From the NCBI GenBank assembly GCA_002633005.1, contig NMRA01000074.1:703966-747020 (forward strand): DNA of 43,055 bases. Reading direction: 5' to 3'. Positions 23,483 through 36,300 of this stretch are shown one piece after another. Under the pieces are notes generated by a model. The model was not told the origin of the DNA. It ran no database searches and worked only from the letters and a program-made list of their open reading frames with translations. Origin of the DNA: Phoronis australis (lineage: Eukaryota > Phoronida > Phoronidae). Each line of letters opens with the position of its first letter. Position 1 is the stretch's first letter. The position numbers and the translations under genes are program-made.

Positions 23483-26400
23483 TTAGCGGTCGCAGGCGTG
23501 ATGTTATGATCTTTGGCTGTAAATGGCTTAATCTTTATTACAATATTAAAGCGATGAGACAACGGAATTACTGTGGTTATTGGGAGACACGAACTCAACA
23601 GCTAGTGGATAATGGCGCCCCATTGAGGTGTTTTTGTATTTTGCCACCATGGCTATAGGTCTTCTATGTGACAATGATTGCCCACGACGTTTTGGACGGC
23701 TCTGTCACTGTGCCCCCTTGCTAGTGGTAGTTTTAGCTTTTACTAAGTCAAAAAACCGGGAAAGAGTAGTGATCGTCTGGGTGGTGATGGCAAAGCAAGG
23801 AGAAGATGAACTACATGTAGCTTACAACGTACTAGGTAACACTAGAGACTACGTACGGTGAGTGTGCTAAGATGAGTTAAAGGTCTTCTAGACCGGTTAA
23901 TTATTTCTTGTTCGATTTCATTAATTATTAGTTACAAATTGGTTCCACAACTTCAGATACATTTGCATTTAGATCGACATAAAATTTAACTCCCAAAAAG
24001 GGTGAATTACAACGTAGTAGTGCCCCCTTACAAGTTTATAATTGATATTGCGCATTTCTACTGGTGCCAGTCTACACAAAATTCATATGCATAATGAGTA
24101 CATGTAAGTCCTTGTTTTGCCCAATGCAGTGAGCCCATGCATGTACAAGTGTAGTTGGCGAGCGATGGGGGATGCTAGATTTACTGTTTGATATCCTTCT
24201 GGCTAATTATGCTGTGCGTGAACTTAAAATATTGCTTAATCTCCCGGTCGGGCATGCGTGAATTTGGAATGCACGAGGAAACTTGAAAAATTCACTCAAA
24301 TAATCAAGTTCACGTTTATAGAAATTTGCACTGCACTAAATCAAATTACATGTTAATAAAGTATCGTATTTTAACCAATCTTTTTCAACTCTTGGCGATC
24401 TTATTCACAAACAATAACTGATTTAACAATTCACTTATTCCTCCTATTCTTTGACACAAGTTACGCTTAAGGAGAAAATGTGTGATCATGAGGCCAATAG
24501 TTACAAAAATTCTTTACACTGAACAGAATTTTTCACCCAATTGTTCAAATGAATATTCAGTTCCAAGTTCGAGCATACGCGTTCATGAGATTAAGCACAT
24601 ACGATTCCAAGTTCACGCATGGGGTTCATCTCGGTGACTTGTCGCGACGGTTAGGAAAGTTTCATGAAGCTATTCAAAGGCTGTGGGCAACTAATACTCG
24701 TCCGATGCGGGGTCGTCGTGTTCTCTGTCGGAGTTCTGGCATAAGCCTACACGAACGCATCTGATGTACATGTAATATGCTTTTTAAGCTCATCAACTCT
24801 ATGCAAACTACACATGCCCATATACTGTATCAAGTACTCTTTCAGCGGCTGGCTCGGTCACTGTTCAAGCTAATTCGGAGACAAAAGGTGGGTGATAATA
24901 ACTTAATAAATTCTAATGGGCAATTTTTGGCCGGGCTTTAAGCCTCCACTTGATAAAAGTTTGTTTGTCACAGCTGACAGAAGTTCTGCAGTTGTCCCCG
25001 CTCATTAGTATTTGTTGTTGACATATGCGGAGGCACAATGGTGTTGTTCACAACTTAATTTCTCAAAACTTGTCAGTTCACCTCAATGCCAAAATGGGCG
25101 TATTTTGCTAACACGTTGTCAGCAATTATAGCAAGAAGGCTTAAATTTCTCAGAATCTCACTCCCCAGTCCAAGCTGAAAATTGATTGCTTCGACAAAGC
25201 TTTCTGTTTGCGCATTCTTCTCGTATGAGTACCACGACTCCCCAAAGAAAACCAACAGAATAAAATGTGCTCATTGTATTCAAATTCAGCTGGAAGGTTA
25301 GTCTAACTGTGTCATGGTACACGTCATTTTTCACGTAGTACTTACTCAATTAGGTACAAAAACATTGCGTGAATATCAAGCGGGGGTCATGAGGTATTCT
25401 CAGCATAACGGAGAGTAGAGTTTTGTTCCGGAGATATGAACGTAACGAACTAAAGACTGTCAATGAAAAGTGTCGTGTATTCAATAATTTCTGTATATCC
25501 AAAAGCTACATATAAAGTACATAGCATAACTTCTAAGGAAGTTTTTTGACATTTACACGTAGCTATATAATGACTTAAATTGATTAAGAACTGGTTCCCT
25601 ACAGAAACGATATGGCCTTGAGTTATGATAAGGTAAACCCCAGGTACAGTGCAACAAAGCCTCCACTTCCTCCCAGCGAGCAGACAACTTCATGTTCGTT
25701 TCACCGGACTGTTGGCGCTGGAAAAAAAGAAATATTAACTGCACCGCTACAGCATATATCAGGTCAGTAAATCACGTGCTTGACGAAATGCAATTGAAAA
25801 GTATCCCGCTACATCACCAATTCTCAAAAATATCCACAATCAATTATCCTTTTAACAAGCTACCCTCCCAGTCCTACCAGATAGAATAAGCCAAATAGAC
25901 AACTGTGGTCCAGAGTTACTTAGTTTGGAAATATCTAGTATCGCCGACGCGTTTGTGACACACAACACGCCGGATGCCTGATAACTAATATTTTGTTGTG
26001 GAGATGATTCGTTCAGTTCACTTGATGATGAGACGCACTACGTGATAATACCGGTGTTGGGACAAACCACAACGCACTGTCCAGTCGCGATCATGCTTTT
26101 CGGCCCAATGCATACTGTAAGCAAAGATCCTTCGGCTCTAGCTTTTTACCTCCGGAACATACTACAGCTTACAATAAGCACTACAGGGTGTATAGATGTA
26201 TTTCTGAACTTGAGGATTTCGAGGTTACAAAATTATATGTTGATGTTAAAATATAGAGAAATGTTACGCTGTCAGATTACGTGGAGGATTATTTAACACT
26301 GATTTTTCAAAACGCTATTCATGCGGTGCCACAAGGAAGTAACACGCAAAAGCAAGGTGAAATTGCAAAACGCACAATCAAACTGGGACTTCGTTGGGGC

Positions 26401-27200
26401 ATAAATACACGAAACGTGCCGAGAGTGGCGTACATGAAGTACTATCACAAGAGACAAAGTTATTCCGCGGTCGAGTGGGATATTACTTCATCAACGCCAA
26501 TCGAGATACGTTTTGTACTTATCCCATGCGCTTCGAATTCCTCTGTTTCTTTCATTTTTTCGGCAGATTTTTCAAATACTTCACACAGACTGTTCACATG
26601 GCGGATCACATCCTATATGTATGTACTTGCGCGTTAGGTTGCAAGTTTTCTCTTGTAAAAGAAACAATTTTAAAAGTAACGATTTATTTCTTGAAAAGCG
26701 ATAACAAAGATGAAAACAACGGCATCTGTGCAATGAACTTGTAACATCTCCTGGAACTAGTTAAAAATCAACAATAATTGATATTTTAGTTTCTTAGGAA
26801 TTGGCGCCTGAGTTGCAGACGGTATAGTATTCAGCAATTGAAAACTGAGACATAAGTGTCTTATAATTAACAATTTTGTTCCACATTTTACGTTTAGGGC
26901 CTGGTTGCATGGCGAGTGTTAGTTACACTGCTGCAACTGTATTACTTTAAACTACATATGTATATTCGGAAAGTTTGAGTATCGAACCGGCTGAAGACGT
27001 CGTGTCGACATATGACATACCTTTTGAAACTTCAATGTCAGAGGTCACTGTTGAAGTAGTGCGGGAGGTGAATACGGAAAACATTGCCGTATTTTCTCGA
27101 CAGATTCAACGCCCCTGGGACAAATTTACTTTACATCGAAATGACATCCTACATCAAACATTCTTTATTTTCACATTTTTGTGCACGTTTTAGAACACAT
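23483..27200. other. Intergenic DNA, no gene recognised
   Basis: Three overlapping plus-strand frames at 26042-26744 (up to 118 codons) show no signal peptide, motif or family resemblance, and the base composition matches the surrounding DNA. I do not call them. No RNA genes recognised. Confidence 0.5.
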
Positions 27201-27208
27201 AGTATTAG

Positions 27209-27290
27209 CCAATGAGGATTAATCGCCTGTTTGTTCCTAGGCGCATGACGAATAGCTCATTGGTTAACAGATAATATACTGTATATCACG
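27209..27290 (+). promoter_or_regulatory. Possible core promoter of the receptor gene
   Basis: CCAAT at 27209-27213, ATTGG (inverted CCAAT) at 27259-27263 and a TATA-like TATAT at about 27282 lie 45-125 bp before the start codon. Together they would fit a promoter with a short 5' UTR. Each motif alone is weak. Confidence 0.35.
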
Positions 27291-27333
27291 CAGTAAACTT
27301 CGCGCACTTAAAAGATCAATTGGCAAGGCAGTG

Positions 27334-30300
27334 ATGCAGATTTGCGTCTCAGTGATGGGTGTGTCACGGATGCACACTGTGGCGTTTCTTCTTGTGGTTT
27401 GCTGTGGCAATATACACAGCGTAGATGACTTCAACTCGTCGAAACTACTCCACTGTTACAAGTCAGAAAACACGTGTTCTGATCAAGACGTATGCATGAA
27501 GGTGAAGAAACCACGATGCGACTGCTCCATCTCCTGCTTAACATTGGGCACATGTTGTCTTGGATGGCACGGCGATCGCGTCAAGTGTCCTGGGCACAAA
27601 AAAGGTATAGACTTTGAGGTAATGGCATCCATGGTCGACTGTGTACCGTTTACAGCAAACTATCGAAAAATTGAAAATGGTTTCATTAAAGCGATTTCTC
27701 CTAGCGTTCCATTAGACGTTGCAAATGAGGTCCTCATGGTGGCCAGATGTCCGGATGGACACGAACTCAAGCATATATGTGAGGACACTACGAACGTGAA
27801 ATTTGAAATGAACGATGTCCTACGAAACAGAAGCCCCCACGTGCCTGTCATTAGTGATTCAGTACTATTCAAGAATTGCTTTTGCGCCCTTTGTAATAAC
27901 GTGAGTGCATTTGAAGCTTGGAATGTGGTGTACGTATGGGATAAGCAGTCCGGTTCACCTGATATTTCTAATGCGACAAAAGTCGGTGCAGCACCCTACG
28001 TACAAATGCTTCCAATAACATCCAACCGTGTTAAAGTGTGTTCGCAAACTCAGTGCCAAGGTAGTCATCAGTTAAAAGAGGCATGCAGGCGCCACAGTGA
28101 CCCTGTCGACGTGCTCCCTAGTTTGGACTCGGGACTAGTCTCATATGATAACGCGTATTGTGCGTTATGTGACCAACGGAACTTACGTACACAAACTCTG
28201 GTCTGCGGCCTCAACAGTAAAGCGGACGGGCAACAATCCAAGCCACGGATTAAAGTGGGCATTAGTTTGAAAGCCATCTTTAACTTCATGAACAGTGACA
28301 CCGAAAATTCAGAGGTGATTGATAATGATGCCGCCTGCGACTACGGGATGTTTCGGGACCCTCTTCTGGTAAGATTTCAATGGTATTTTTTAAAAACATG
28401 ACTTGATTTTTTGATTTACATGTAGGTATCTCCAATACTGTGTTTCATCAGCCAAAACTCACTAAACTGCAAGGTCATCCAAGTATGGCAAATGTCACTA
28501 TGTAGGCCAATTACAAGCGACGCACTTAATCACGATTTTAACTTCCACTGGAGTACCTTGCGTCTAAGGTACACAGCCTTAGTGTTGGCTAAGGGATAGC
28601 GGAATCGAGCATGTGACGAAAGTTTGAGAGAATTTTTGAAAATGACTTGACAATTAATCGAGCATTTTTATCTGAAGTGCTGTTGAGTTTTCCACGAGAA
28701 TGTTGACTTATCTATAGCAAAATATGCTAGAAGTTAACAACATCACCGGTTTTACGGTTAAAAAGGATCTAGACAGGTTACTCAAACAGAGACAAGTTCA
28801 TCGCGAAAAAAGTGTCCCCAATAATGAAATTTTGGCCTACCATCACGTGAAAAGGTAAAATGTGTAAAATATATGGGTTGTGGGTTATGGGCTCATTTGC
28901 TCAATTGAAGCGGTTTTTTGAACAAGTAAACATTATATTTCTCAAAAGAAGGAAAATAACAGCAAATGCTAACTAATAAATGTCTATTAATAGAAAAGGG
29001 TCAACATTCACACAACATTCATTCAACATTCGCACAACATTGACACACCATTCATCCACCAACGCACTCTTAATGAACATGTTACCTCCAAAATTATACA
29101 TGTGCGAATAAATGTGTGTCTAACTATTCACACAGGGCTTCCCAAAAGGTGAAATTCAGGTTCTTTTTTAAACTTATGATCAGCTTTCGTCTAACTTTGA
29201 TATAATGATACAAGGAATATAATTTTTTTTCAAATGTAGGCATGCTGTGGTCCAAAGTACTGGCATAAAGTTAGTACATTATCAATTATTATGCCACGGA
29301 AATTGTGTTTTGCCTGGATTTTGACTTCTACATACTTCAAAAAAACTATACTTTTGAGCGATATCATTAATTTTTGATATAGCCATATGTTTGTCACTGA
29401 CATCTCTTATTCCTGATTTATAGATATTCGCTAAGAGGCAGTTGAAGTCACCTGCACAAATTATAATGTGGTTGTTAATTTATCTGTCAAGAATGGCAGA
29501 AATATTTTTCAAAAAGGACAATTAGGCACTACTTTTGTTTGGGAAATAAACATTCAAAAAACATAAGGAGAGTCATCAACCTCCGCCTCGATTCCAATAT
29601 ACCGCCCATCATTATCAGCTTTTAAATGTAAATTTTTCTTGCAAAGAATAGCTACTCCCTTACTGGGTTCCGAGCCATGCAATGCGTATATTTCACCTCC
29701 CCACTGTTGACACCAACTATTGATGGATTTGCTAGAACTAAATGTTTCTTGTAAGAACGCTACATCCACCTTTTTTCAAACGGCTGTTGACGTTTCAGGT
29801 CATAATTCAAACCCCTGCAGGTCAAAGTTATCAGGTTTAAACTACCCATTCCCATCCAACCAGAAGCCCCTACTTAGGCACAACAAAGAAATAGAACTAT
29901 GAGTAGTAAAGGATTCTACTGGATTCGAGGAAAAAGTAAAATGAAAGCGCTCCGAGAAGCGAAACTTGGCGAAATTAACCAAAAAAAACAGTTCATTAGA
30001 AAGAGTATACCTTAGAGAATCCACATGCAAAAATTCACGTCATTTCCTCTTCCCGTATAAATGGCACCTCAGCACGACTGAAAATGGGTTAAAATGCGCC
30101 AGATCCGCCATCTTGAAAGCAACTTTTGGCTTTGTCTAATAGCAAGTCATAAAAAGCTAATAACTGCAAAAATTCAAAGGAATTGGCCTTATATTGCGCC
30201 CTCTACAGGAGAAAACGTTTTCTTTTCCCGAAATCGAGGTGCGCCAATATTTCCGCCATCTTTAAACAGAAGTAAACAATTTCCGGGACACATGTAGTGC

Positions 30301-33300
30301 ACATCCGGTCCATTAATTGTGGTGAGTTTCAAACCCGTACGTAAAACATTGTAGCCTCCAGAAGCCTTTGAATCTTAAAATGAAAACAAAATGGCCGCCA
30401 CGGCCGCCATCTTAGATCCGATTTTGACGAAAAACAATAGGCTTCAAGTACTTCTGGAACTCCGTGTTATGTGCAAATTTCGTGATGATCGGAAGAAAAT
30501 TGCGACCTGTATCGGGTGAACAAACAAAAAAAACAAACTTGATGGAAGAAATTTATTTCGCCAAATTATGAGCATCGTAATCACTCACCCATGGACACAA
30601 ACGAAAAACACAAAAATAAGTGTCATTGAGAGTCCCAAAAAACACGACTTCCTGATCGTCCTCGCCTCATAACTTGAAGGCTGGCTATCCCTTGACCTGA
30701 ACATAAAATACGTCATATGACACTCATAGTTTTAATGGCTTTGATGGTTCCATCAGACGTCAACAAAAACGTACCCATCACTCGACCAACTGCCAGACGC
30801 TCTTGGGTCTGTATATGCACTTCTAAGCAGGGTATAGTTTTGCTGGGTGAGATCTTCAAGCAGGAAACAACCGGATCCCTTCAACAATTTTTTTTCTGCT
30901 TAAATACTTTGTCCCTAGTCTGGTATGAGACGAAAATTCAATTCTATCTGAATTTACTCTGGTGTAGTGTTTGCTTGGGAATGTACGCAGAAGGTGATTT
31001 GCAACAATTGGAATTATCTCCACTTTTACTCACGTAATTGTGCTATTGTGACGCCACGCCTGCATGGTTTAGAGGTTTTCAACATGTCTCAAAGAAGGTA
31101 AGCAAAAATTTTATTCAAATCATGAAATTTTCAGTTTATTGCAATTCACTTAGTAGAATAATGTGTCTAGAGCTCATAGAAAGCTTTAATTATTTGTTTT
31201 CACAAATTTTGTAAAAAATATATGCCCTTCGATAACGTCCCACAAAAGGGACGCTGGGCACAAATGGTTGCTCCTGGTAATATCATTATTCTCATTTTAT
31301 TTGGCAGGAATCTTACTGTAAATGATGCTGTTGCAATGCTGGAAGATGATGGAGCATTTCAACGGGCTGACATTTTTATGAGCCCACCTTCAGATGGTGG
31401 TATAACAGATGAGGACAGTGGAGATGAAGACAGCGGTGGAAATCTAGATAATCTTCCTGGTCGTCTCCTAACTGCTGCAGCGTCTGTAACAGTTATCAAC
31501 AGCACACGTCAACGAATGGAAGACAGTAGTGACAGCTCTGATGATGAACCACCTCTACCCAAACAACAAAGAACAAACAGTAATACCAAAAAGGCAAAAA
31601 AGCAAAAGACTGCAAGAACCTGGGTCAAACAGGACGACACAGCCCATATGACAAATTTCTGTGGCGTCAACAACCAACAGCAAACTTTGACAACTTGCCG
31701 CAGACTCCAGCAGGATTGTTCGAGTTGTTTTTTTCTGATGATGTAATTGATATGATTGTGTCAGAGACGGTGCGCTATGCTGGAACTAAAGGTGCTCGTG
31801 ATTTCACTGTTACCCAACATGAGATGAAATCGTTCATTGGCATACTCCTGGTATCCGGATACTCATCGAAACCTAGGCGCAGAATGTATTGGTCTCTTGA
31901 CGATGATTTGCACAACACAGCAGTAGTCAACACTATGTCTCGCAACAGGTTCGAGACAATAATACATGTACGTTACTTGCATTTAGTAGACAACAATGGC
32001 CTGGATGGCGCTGACAAAATGGGAAAGGTGAGACCTCTGATGGCGGCTATCATTGAGAAATGTCTCATCTATTTCAGCCGAGAGCAAAACCTGTCAATTG
32101 ACGAGTCGATGATCCCCTACTACGGGCGACATGGGGCCAAACAGTTTATTCGCGGCAAACCCATCAGATTTGGATTCAAAATGTGGGCTTTGACAACTTC
32201 TTTAGGATACGTGGTTCAGTTTGAACCATATCAAGGAAAACGAGGTCAGCAGACGGGTGACACCGCAGGGTTTGGTATGGGGGGTGGAGTCGTGCTTGAT
32301 CTGTTGGCTGAGCTACCAAAGGACAGACCATACCACCTGACCTTTGACAACTTGTTCACCTCACTGGACTTGATTGACGAGCTCTCGAGACAAGGCATTG
32401 CCTGCACTGGCACAATCCGTGCAAATCGTCTAGGAGACTGTCCCCTGACAGCAGTGAAGGAGTTCCAGAAGACACCTCGTGGTACATATGACTACTCATA
32501 CGATGCCGCAAATAATCTATGTGTTGTCAGGTGGAATGACAACAGCATTGTCAATATAGTGTCCAATCTTCACGGAGTTGCCCCCTTACAAAGAGCAAAG
32601 AGATGGTCTCGCGCAGAGAGCCAGCGCATACGGATTGACCAACCCTTTAAGATAAGTCACTACAATCAAACCATGGGTGGCGTCGACAGAATGGATCAGA
32701 ACATAGATAAGTACAGGGTATCGATACGATCAAAGATATGGTGGTGGCCGATTTTCGCCTATTGTCTAGATCTTTGTGTACAGCAAGCATGGCACCTCTA
32801 CAGAGCAACCGAAAGTGGAAAGGAGCAGCACAAAGATCTCCTGGAGGTTCGGCGTGAAATTGCTAATGTGTTGCTTATGAAGGGGAAACTAGTCTCTCAG
32901 TATGTTCCTAAATCCGTGCCTTGCTCAAAGAAAGTATTGCCTGATGTCAGATTTGACAGACTGGACCACTTCATTAACACAAGAGACACCCAGAGGCGAT
33001 GTGCAGTTTGTAAAATAAAGACAATGCGTTTTTGTGTGAAATGCGATGTTAGCCTTCACGAAAAATGCTTTATGGCATTTCATGTTGCACAATAAAGATA
33101 CTTGATACAACATTCTCATCAATCTTTGTCTTTTGTTTGACTTTCTACAACATCTAAGCATCCAAAAACAATCAATATCGTACTACATCTTTAATTTTTA
33201 CTGGTTTTAGTAGGCCTTTCTGTAGGTGGTTTATAGACCCCACATGTGCCCAGCGTCCCTTTTGTGGGACAAAAATAAAAACGTCAAAAAAACGTAAAAG

Positions 33301-36300
33301 AAAAGTTTCTTTCCATTTTCCTTATTCATTATGCTCATTGTATGTCTAAAGGCACATAATATCTGAATATGCAATGAAAACGCGTAGTTGGGCATAAATG
33401 GGTTAACAAACATTGGTCTTGAATCGATTGCAGTGGATACAGAATGCCTTGTCACTCTTCCAGAGTTCAACTCTCTGATCCGGTGTACCCGATCTATCTC
33501 CGCTGCTCTAACTTTGACCTTGAAAGACTTGTCAAAAAGTCAATAACTGATTGTGTGCATTCTTCGTTTATATCTTCTTTCAAACCAAGCGTTTTCAGAC
33601 TATTTCTTCTAGAGTACTAAAATTTCATTTTCTTTCTTTAAGGTTATCTCCAACCTTATTTAGTGGTCCCTATTCTAACTCGTATATCAAAAAAACTAAG
33701 CTTTTTCAACTGGTAAAAGTATATATTTTCTGAAAGAAAAAAGGTTAGGAAATATGAAAATACTTTTTGTATTAATGTGCCATTATTATTTTTACGTATA
33801 AAACCAAATTTTATTTTTAAGAAAGGTCCATTCATACCAAAATAACCCCTCGGTCGATTTTAATGAAACTTTTTTTAAATGCAAATTTCGCCAGTTACCT
33901 CAAACAAGCGGCTAGGATTTTTTATTAGTCTTTTCTTTTGGTTTCTATGACAAATCAACTCCCAAAACGTAAGGTATCTTTGTAAAAAACGGAAGTCGTA
34001 TTCGTCCTTGCTACATTACGCAAAAAATAGGTCTTTATATCAAAAATCCTAATAGCATTTTTGAGACGGATGACTAAATATTAAATTTGGAAAGTTTCAG
34101 GGAAATCCATCCAGCCGTTTTTGAGAACTCGTGTTCCTAAGTTCAAATAAAGTCGATTTGCCGAAGCCGAGAAAGAGCTGATTAAACCTGGGACAAGTGA
34201 AAATTTATTTTATTTATTTTTAATTGTGATATTTAAAATGAATGTGGCCTCTACAGTGATAGCACTACTTTCCAACAGATGAAGTAACAAAAAATACATG
34301 AAGAAGATACGATTAAAACAGGTTGAGAATTAAGACAATAAATAAATGACAAACAATGGTGAAAATTTAACTAAGGGAGATGAAATGACTCTAAACAGTG
34401 AAAGTATTTATGACAAGGAGAAAACGTTACATGATTGAGACAGGTAGCGTACAGTGTATAAAAAGGTTAGGTAAGTTACAGTCACTTTTTAATATTAAGT
34501 TTAAAAGAATTTATTGAATTGTACCGTTTAATTTCTGGGCTAATGGAATTCCATATTGTAGCCGCAGCCTAGATAAAAGATCTCTTGCCGGTTTCGATTT
34601 TAATTCTTTAAGAGAAACATTTCCAGCGACAGAAGAACGTGTAGAATATACAGCTTGACAGCTATTGAATTTTCGGCTGAGATATGCTGGAGTTAAGCCA
34701 TTGATACATCTGTACATACAACAGGCAGAGAGTTATTTATTTCTTTGGTTTGCTTTCATGAATCCCAGCTTGGAATACAAGTCATCGACCCTGGTGTCCC
34801 TAATTCTAGTACCCAGGATAGCCCTGGCGGCTCTATTTTGGATTACTTGTACTTTGCTGACAAGTGTGTCACTAGTATGTCCTCAAACCGGTAAACAATA
34901 ATTAATATGAGGCTGAATAATAGAATGGTAGAGTGTCTTAAGAGTAATGACATTTAAGAAATTCGTCTAGACGTTTAAGTACACCGATTTTATTTGATAA
35001 TTTCTTTGTAATCTCAAAGTCTTCGGTTAATTTTTTGGTGAAAACTTGTTTTCGGTAAACATAACCTACATGTATACAAGCCTTGTATATGTTCGCTATT
35101 TTAACATTCACTCGCAATGTCACTGAACTGATTTTGCAGTGCGTAATTAACTTAATTATCATTCAATGATTAAAACATATCGTTCCCAGGTAACTCCAAC
35201 TATTGATTGCGACCTTTTGACCTACTTTTATATAAATAGGTCACAGTACATTTTTATGCACATAGCCTGTTCACCTCACTTGCTGGGAGACTGATTAACC
35301 TGGTTCCCGGGCCTCACAAGCTGACGTCACGGATAGCTTGTGAAGGCCCAGGAACAGGGCACAACTGAGAACGATGGTTTTCATTGGCTGTCAGCTGGCA
35401 ATTAATTTTTGACCAGGAAGTTGGCGTGCGCATGCTTACATCCGGTAATACGTTACCAGGTCGCTAGGTGTCGCGAGAGTAAAAGTTATTTTGCAAGTTG
35501 CGTTTGCGGTCGGAACTCTGGTGAGGTAGCTGTTAATATTGTTATATTATCAACAAACTGAGCTGAAATTCATGTAATTATCGATTCTTTATTATGAAAA
35601 TAAATCTGAATTAACAATGGCTTCCGACTCTTTTCACTTGGCTTTTTCAGTTTCATTATAGTTGAATTCTTTGGAAAACGTCTCTTGAAGGGGCGGATCC
35701 AGGATTTTGAGTTGGGGGGAGGGGGCAGGGACAAGGTCAGAGTGTTTTGACCGTCAGACATTTACATCCTCAAACTGCCAAATGGAATCTGGGAGAATTT
35801 TAGGCAGGGCATGGCCCCCTTGCTGCCCACCCCCCCACCCCCTAAATCCGTCACTGTACAGTGTTACAGAAGACACACTGGACACAGTATTCACTCCCTA
35901 GAACACCACAATTTTCGACCCTTCAGATAGCCACAATTCTCGAGCTACACCCCTCCCCATGTTGCCATAATTTTTTCTTCGACCCCATTTCTCTCTTTGA
36001 GGTGGGACCCCGCACAACTTGAGGGCCCTAAGCCATTCAGATCACTTTGTGTATATTCGGAGCATTAAGTTTCTCCTTTAATGTGAATTTAAGCTGCGTG
36101 ACTTTCAAACTTAGTGGAGAATAATTGGCCATAATGACCAAAAGTTCGACCATGCACTGAAAACAATTACTTCCCAGCCGGGCATCCAGAACACCTCAGG
36201 TGTTTTCGTAACCTCAAATTTCACCTAATAGGTGAATGCTTCCTGCATGTGTGCAGACTTCAGTTAGCTTATTATTCTCAAGACTGAAAATCACGTGACT

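Larger units (their letters stand above)
31084..33402 (+). mobile_element. piggyBac-family DNA transposon, nearly complete
   Basis: The right end is clear: ...GGGCATAAATGGG followed by TTAA (33403-33406). TTAA is the piggyBac target, so the inward terminus is CCCATTTATGCCCA. A 26-bp exact inverted pair lies at 31237-31262 and 33245-33270. The left end is uncertain. GTAAAAAATATATGCCC at 31211-31227 could be a decayed terminus, but the apparent first exon lies outside it at 31084, so the true end may be further left. The insertion lies within the receptor intron in the same orientation. Confidence 0.9.

Noticed and set aside
26042-26744. Cluster of plus-strand ORFs up to 118 codons
   Set aside because: No motif, signal peptide, splice logic or family resemblance. 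Overlapping frames are expected by chance here.
7834-28368. CRISPR array, operon or bacterial-type defence system
   Set aside because: The DNA is clearly eukaryotic (introns, AATAAA signals, transposons). No direct-repeat/spacer array or operon-like gene run exists.
30080-30093. AAAATGGGTTAA as the left end of the piggyBac element
   Set aside because: It has the orientation of a right end (GGG before TTAA), so it cannot be the left terminus of this copy.
29284-35162. A single LINE interrupted by the piggyBac element
   Set aside because: Both relics are on the minus strand, but the endonuclease lies downstream of the reverse transcriptase in that orientation, and the two look like different LINE groups.
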